NCBI GenBank assembly: GCA_937975725.1
Contig: CALJUL010000017.1
Span: forward strand, 39,070 to 103,069
Length of the DNA stretch: 64,000 nt
Origin: an uncultured Pseudoxanthomonas sp.
GTDB lineage: Bacteria; Pseudomonadota; Gammaproteobacteria; Xanthomonadales; Xanthomonadaceae
Direction: 5' to 3'
The stretch's first letter is position 1. Every line of letters begins with the position of its first letter. Made by a program: the position numbers and the translations under genes. This document shows, in pieces, positions 60,501 through 64,000 of this stretch. The notes beneath the pieces were generated by a model, which worked only from the letters and a program-made list of their open reading frames with translations, searched no databases and was not told where the DNA came from.

Positions 60501-63500
60501 TGGGCCCGAAATGGTCGTGGCTGAACACCGTGCGCAGGGTGTAGTCGCGGCCCGTCTTCGGGTCCAGGATCGGGTCCGCGTACCAGCGCTGCACGGTGCG
60601 CTGCGCGCCGCAGAAGGGATAGCGGCTGGCGAGTTCCGCCAGCGGCAGGCGCTCGGCCTGCGGCGGGCAGGTGCCCTGCGCCTTGAGCCGCTGGCAGCGC
60701 GCGTCGCCGGCGGCGCAGGACGCGGCGAACAGCGGGTGCGTCTTCAACCCCAGCGGCGCCGCGCCGGGCCGCGCGCCGGCGGCGACGGCATGGTTGTAGG
60801 CCAGCACGCGTTCGCGCACTTCCTCCGGCGAGAAGGTGCCGTCCTCGTAGTTCCAGCCGTTGCCCGAACCGTCCGACGAGGTCACGTCGAACTTCACCAG
60901 GTGGATGTGCTGACCGATGGTGTCGGTCGGCGTGTAGATCTGGAAATCATCCAGGGCCAGCGCGTTCGGCACGAAGTTGCTGTGGCGGAAATCGATGCAG
61001 TCGCCCGAATTGGCGCGGAAGAACAGCGGTTCCGGCATGCGCGTGCGGGTATTCGGATCGATCACGTCCTGGATGTCATTCTCCAGCGACAGGATGCGCG
61101 CCTGTGGATCGAACCAGCCGTGGCGGTTGACCGTCAGCTCGGTCTGGATCACGCCGACGCGATAGTCGCGCACGTACGCGCTGGCCGGGCACGGGTCGGC
61201 GAACGGAGCGCCCGGCACCGGCTGCCGGCCGTTGACCCAGAACACGTCCGGTCCCGCCGGCGCGGGCTGGCCGGCGACGGTCGCCGCGCGCAGCGAGGCA
61301 TAGCCCTTGTTCTCCATCTTCCACAGCGGATCGCGTACGTCGCCGGCGGGCGACTGCGGCTGCAGGCCAGCGCCTTGCAGCGTGCCCGCGTGGAAGGCCA
61401 TGGCGCGCCGTTCCTCCGGCGTGCCGCTTTCCGGGAGCAGGCGCACGCCGGCCAGTTGTTCCCATTCCTCGGCGAGGGCGTACAGGGCTTCCGGGTTCTG
61501 CCCGAACACGCGCCGCGCATTCAACTGCGCGGCCTTGCCGCCCTTGGCCAGCGCCGCTTCCAGCACGTGCTGGTTGCTCAGCGCGCGCAGGGTGTGGTTG
61601 CCCGCGTCTTCCCAGCCGGTCAACACGTGGCGCGGCAGTCCGCCGTCCACCACCACGCCGTCCACCGTGTCCATGTCCAGCGGCGGCTGCGGCGGCCGGT
61701 GCCCGGGCTGGCCGGGGATGTAGAACGGATAGCCGGCGAATTCCGCCGTCGGCATCGGCGGCAGCACGCTGCCGGGCAGCGGCACCAGCGCCGGGTTCTC
61801 GATGCCGGCGGCGACCTCCGCGTCGGGCAGGCGGCGCGCGTCGGAGCCGTCCTCGAACACGTCGTGCACGCGCCACAGCTCCCACATGCCCTGGGCGAAA
61901 TGCGGATACAGGTGGCAATGGAAGATCGAATCGCCCGGCGACAGGTTGCGGTTGCCGGAACCGCCGAATTCGATCTCGTAGCTGAAGGTCGCGCCCGGCG
62001 AGATGGTCTGCGAATCCAGGTACGTGGACCCGGGGCGGCTGGCGTCCTGCACCCACTGGTGCGCATGCAGGTGGAAGACGTGCGTCTCCTTCGGGCCGGC
62101 GTGGATGTTGCGGAAGCGCACCGGATCGTTGAGGTAGGAATGATGGACGTTGGAGGGATCGTCCGGGTACAGCGCGCCGACCGGCCGCTCGCCCTGCGCG
62201 TCCCACTTCAGGATCAGCGCCGGGTCGCCGTTGGCCCACGAACTGAGGAAGAATTCTTCCGCGCGGCACTCGGGACAGTTGCGCGCCGGACCGGTGCGGC
62301 GATTGCGCGCGACCACCATCGCACCCATGCCGGCGACGCCGTAGTTCACGCCCATGTTGTCGCGCACGTAGTGCAGCGGATCGTCCGGGTCCTCAAGTTC
62401 GGCGAACGCCTGCACCGCCTTCACCTCGTCGTGCATGATCACGGTGAACTCGCGGTAGGCGTGGCCGCAGCTAGTGCCGAACACGTATTCCGAACAGGGA
62501 CGGCCCGGGCCGGTGGTGTCGTGGTGGTCGCCGTCCTCGCCGGTCAGCACGACGATGGCGTTGAGGTCGGAATGGACGATCTCGTTCCCGTCCAGCATCG
62601 CCAGGATCGGCGCGCCGCGCCGGTACGCCTGCGGATCGTCGGCGGCGAAGCGCGCGCCGTCGTAGTCGAGATCGTCAAAATGCCCGGCGGGCGCATCCGG
62701 CTGACGCCGCGCCTTCACCAGGTCGTCGTGGGTCACCTGCGAGCGATACCAGCGCGCGCCGGCGGGCTGCACGTTCACCGCGGCGAACAGGCCGGCGCCG
62801 AGCTGGCCGCCGGCGCCTTCCCCGCCGACCGTGGCGCCGGTGGAATAGGCGAAATAGGTACCTTCGCGGAAGGCGTACATCCGGTAGACCGCGCTCTGGC
62901 CCGGCAGCACCTGCCCGCCCTGGTGCCGCAGACGTTCCAGGTCCGCCGCCGGCAGGTTGCCGCGCACGCGTGCACGATTGTTCCCGACGTTCCCGCCGTC
63001 CGTGCCGCACAGCCAGGCATGCGCCGCGGTGGAGACCGGGCAGTCGGCATCGGAGACGGGCAGGACGTCGAGGCCGTTGACGTGGAACGACGCCGCGCGC
63101 GTGAAAGGACGGTCGTTGCTGACGCTCTCCATCCTGGCCAGCACGCGGCCACTGTCCTGCGCCGGCGGAGTCGGATAGATCCGGCCGACGGGATCGGCCA
63201 CGTGCGTGGGTACGCGGCCCGCGTACTGTTCCGGTTCGCCCGAGACTTCCTCGTCCCTGCCCGGCGCCAGCAGGTTGTGGAAGCGGACCTGCAGGCAGTC
63301 GCCTTCGTTCGCGCGCAACACCAGTGGGCGCGGGCGCTTGTCGGCGCGCAACCGCACATGGCCGGCGGCATCGGCGACGTTGTCGTCGGCGACCGGTGTG
63401 CCTTCGGGAATCACGGTGCCGTCGGCGCGCCGCACCGGCACGGCGAATTCGACGTCGCGGCGCAAGGCGTACAGCATGCCGGCGGGATTGAACGCGCCGA

Positions 63501-63687
63501 AGCGGTTCAGCACCACCGCCTGCTCCAGCGCGACGACCTCGGCGGTGACGGTCCGCCTGCAATCCGGCGCGGCCTGCGCCGTTTTCGCGCCGGGCCGGTC
63601 GCCCAGGCTGGCGCAGGACGACATCAGCAACGCCGCGGCGAGCCCGACCGTGAATCGGGACACGCATCCTCTGTACCCTGCACCCAT
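57538..63687 (-). CDS. giant MnxG/MofA-like multicopper oxidase, lipoprotein-like
   Basis: A 2049-residue exported multicopper oxidase; ATG 63687 has GGAG at 8-nt spacing. Signal with lipobox-like LMSSC (Cys25). Type 1 and trinuclear copper ligands: H539-L-H541-A-H543 (FHLHAHQW), H590-C591-H592-LYP-H596-FAQG-M601, H927-I-H929 (QHIHLVK) and H1057-D-H1059 (SHDHFGPSSHQQHG). This is one full set, but the C-terminal-type pair precedes the N-terminal-type pair. The remaining halves (1-500, 1200-2049) look like cupredoxin repeats without ligands. Size matches Mn(II)-oxidising MnxG (Pseudomonas) and MofA (Leptothrix); substrate is inferred. Heads the six-gene operon. Confidence 0.95.
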   Translation of the reverse strand: MGAGYRGCVSRFTVGLAAALLMSSCASLGDRPGAKTAQAAPDCRRTVTAEVVALEQAVVLNRFGAFNPAGMLYALRRDVEFAVPVRRADGTVIPEGTPVADDNVADAAGHVRLRADKRPRPLVLRANEGDCLQVRFHNLLAPGRDEEVSGEPEQYAGRVPTHVADPVGRIYPTPPAQDSGRVLARMESVSNDRPFTRAASFHVNGLDVLPVSDADCPVSTAAHAWLCGTDGGNVGNNRARVRGNLPAADLERLRHQGGQVLPGQSAVYRMYAFREGTYFAYSTGATVGGEGAGGQLGAGLFAAVNVQPAGARWYRSQVTHDDLVKARRQPDAPAGHFDDLDYDGARFAADDPQAYRRGAPILAMLDGNEIVHSDLNAIVVLTGEDGDHHDTTGPGRPCSEYVFGTSCGHAYREFTVIMHDEVKAVQAFAELEDPDDPLHYVRDNMGVNYGVAGMGAMVVARNRRTGPARNCPECRAEEFFLSSWANGDPALILKWDAQGERPVGALYPDDPSNVHHSYLNDPVRFRNIHAGPKETHVFHLHAHQWVQDASRPGSTYLDSQTISPGATFSYEIEFGGSGNRNLSPGDSIFHCHLYPHFAQGMWELWRVHDVFEDGSDARRLPDAEVAAGIENPALVPLPGSVLPPMPTAEFAGYPFYIPGQPGHRPPQPPLDMDTVDGVVVDGGLPRHVLTGWEDAGNHTLRALSNQHVLEAALAKGGKAAQLNARRVFGQNPEALYALAEEWEQLAGVRLLPESGTPEERRAMAFHAGTLQGAGLQPQSPAGDVRDPLWKMENKGYASLRAATVAGQPAPAGPDVFWVNGRQPVPGAPFADPCPASAYVRDYRVGVIQTELTVNRHGWFDPQARILSLENDIQDVIDPNTRTRMPEPLFFRANSGDCIDFRHSNFVPNALALDDFQIYTPTDTIGQHIHLVKFDVTSSDGSGNGWNYEDGTFSPEEVRERVLAYNHAVAAGARPGAAPLGLKTHPLFAASCAAGDARCQRLKAQGTCPPQAERLPLAELASRYPFCGAQRTVQRWYADPILDPKTGRDYTLRTVFSHDHFGPSSHQQHGLYAALIVEPSNSVWLSQDAAALDWNRLCSTDAGIRAAERAKVIGGANLSASYIDVDAGCRAREPDRRVVGADELREPLRLRADGGPTSTRANIVSPACLFDRPPTVASSGSRKDSNPLDPAATAETLACAATARAHDTRREYALAFADFSILYNTALEPINPDHPSRDESQIRLGRRQIPFGRPMPLAISSEDPGTQLVNYRNEPLPLRIVDIRADAGLGGFDYRQSSCTADDPACTGDMANAFASPAHAQRDKRIAENPYGALFNPAWRLALRKVGREGALDGVLRDVEAWRADFNCALYPAGTLDRACRAGLPGSQPTRELGDPATPILRAYEGDPLYVRLIQGSQEAQHVFAMTDAKWLREPDNPFSGYISAQPLGISEHFEIDVRVSPVATERTDALYLGSSIDQLWDGMWGLQRSYGRKNDDATGEMVPVNAPGLARLNDLPGAPVPLPPAPLTTGASELVCGASLADALRFDISVVRACDVDVDATHPQGTCGLPGQSGIAYNRRLGMGDPDALLYVRNNREGEGLSQDEDNAALLARLRGEFAAGERRVEPLVLRAPAGACMEVVVRNLLPAQLDDGPQRRVPGETGTTTMHFADNFMPMILDGFNYNQYRMSSSVGLSVPLLAKRALNADGANVGANAAWLDPEGPAERHGNLVPPCDRDSDRCTGRAMYWYAGEFRLDGQGAADNVPMEFGVLPLSSFADPVKHAAHGLVGALVIGPEGSRVCESRDAAERRADAVSGASRNICDARGDLLYRDMVLVLQDAVDARVNGDPVANLSGAEEPDDYGVKAVNYRSEPLWGRRGGDPSIPFEDRNESDYADVLSSKRSLDGTGCQAEIAVLSDTPEGLSGCDPETPVLVARAGREVRLRIVHPGGRTRQQALALSGHDWNPMPWTEGSRTLLPTHADAMEHAWIVQGAYNGVGPLMSANLLLRAGGRAGTPMDYLWRSQASFVFDGGMWGLLRVQRPAGGAASP

Positions 63688-63748
63688 GGCTTCCACTCCG
63701 TTGCGTCCACGCCGCGCGCGACAGCCTCCAGATGGAATCCCCCCGAGC

Positions 63749-63763
63749 GCGCCATCATGGCGC
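63749..63763. promoter_or_regulatory. perfect inverted repeat upstream of the multicopper oxidase
   Basis: GCGCCAT-C-ATGGCGC forms a perfect 7-bp-armed palindrome, 62-76 bp before the oxidase start on the minus strand. Suitable position for a repressor or activator of the operon. No -24/-12 type promoter could be recognised in the leader. Confidence 0.45.
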
Positions 63764-63938
63764 ACCATTCCGCTGTTCCTGCGATTCCCGATGCAGCGGT
63801 ACGATCCGCCGCCGTGCAAACCCGATCTCTTCTGACCTCCCCAACGCCGGCGTCATGGAGGCCCGGCCATGCTTCCGACGAACGGCTTGAATGAGATATG
63901 ACCCGTTCGTTCGTGAGTCATGGAAAGTAATTGGCGAG

Positions 63939-64000
63939 TGGTGACTGGTGACTGGTGACTGGTGACTGGTGACTGGTGACTGGTGACTGGTGACTGGTGA
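63939..64000 (+). repeat. tandem heptanucleotide repeat (TGGTGAC)n
   Basis: The unit TGGTGAC is repeated perfectly about 8.9 times from 63939 and runs off the window end. It is a simple, GC-poorer tandem array in an intergenic position upstream of the oxidase operon. Confidence 0.97.

Noticed and set aside
54997..63894. A very long open frame on the plus strand opposite the oxidase operon
   Set aside because: It is a shadow produced by high-GC codon bias; the product is a His/Arg/Gln-rich sequence with no domain, and the minus strand carries clear multicopper oxidase, propeller, SCO and cytochrome motifs.
63687..64000. Sigma-54 promoter for the oxidase operon
   Set aside because: No -24/-12 element (TGGCAC-N5-TTGC) could be read on the minus strand.

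Overview
This is a very GC-rich (about 70%), gene-dense bacterial chromosome segment. The gene content, outer-membrane proteins with signal peptides and TonB-dependent, SalR-type LacI and HME-RND systems point to a gammaproteobacterium of the Xanthomonadaceae/Lysobacteraceae type (Lysobacter, Luteimonas or Pseudoxanthomonas-like). That placement is an inference from gene content and protein style; no rRNA, tRNA, CRISPR array or insertion sequence is visible in the window.

Layout. 1-10 kb is mostly housekeeping and signalling: the cut-off end of a WYL regulator, a proline-rich membrane protein, a DUF481 barrel, hemC beside an AlgR-like LytTR regulator, an esterase, a PAS-GAF-GGDEF-EAL protein, a sirtuin and a LacI regulator with a clear palindromic operator. 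10.4-23.5 kb, all on the minus strand, is a catabolic block. From HAD-family hydrolase to tartrate/malate dehydrogenase the genes overlap or nearly touch: hydrolase, TAT-type oligopeptide-family binding protein, DppB, DppC, a fused double ATPase and a tartrate/D-malate-type dehydrogenase. A succinate-semialdehyde-type dehydrogenase and aspartase follow. A second aldehyde dehydrogenase and a D-threonine-aldolase-family enzyme lie upstream. The C-terminal remnant of a second LacI regulator sits beside aspartase.

23.6-36.4 kb holds a TonB receptor/DUF4198/DUF1624 unit and a heavy-metal efflux operon (TolC, a small His-rich membrane protein, adaptor, CusA/CzcA pump, small secreted protein) whose first gene overlaps an amine-oxidase-like flavoprotein. 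37-44.8 kb, on the plus strand, is a second amino-acid/amine block: GNAT, class III aminotransferase, Lrp-type regulator, an HcnABC-like heterotrimeric 2Fe-2S/FAD dehydrogenase, a stand-alone AraC domain and an M20 amidohydrolase. A bicupin, a PA2169-type four-helix protein and a full-length Lhr helicase follow.

51.6-63.7 kb is the most unusual part: a tight six-gene minus-strand operon headed by a 2049-residue lipoprotein-like multicopper oxidase of the MnxG/MofA size class. It is followed by a small unknown, a YVTN-type beta-propeller, a SCO1/SenC copper chaperone, a cytochrome c fused to a type 1 periplasmic-binding domain, and a 510-residue secreted protein of unknown family. Together they look like an exported copper-dependent oxidase with its own copper delivery and electron-transfer partners, possibly a Mn(II) oxidation system. 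The copper-ligand motifs of the oxidase occur in permuted order. The window ends in a 7-bp tandem repeat.
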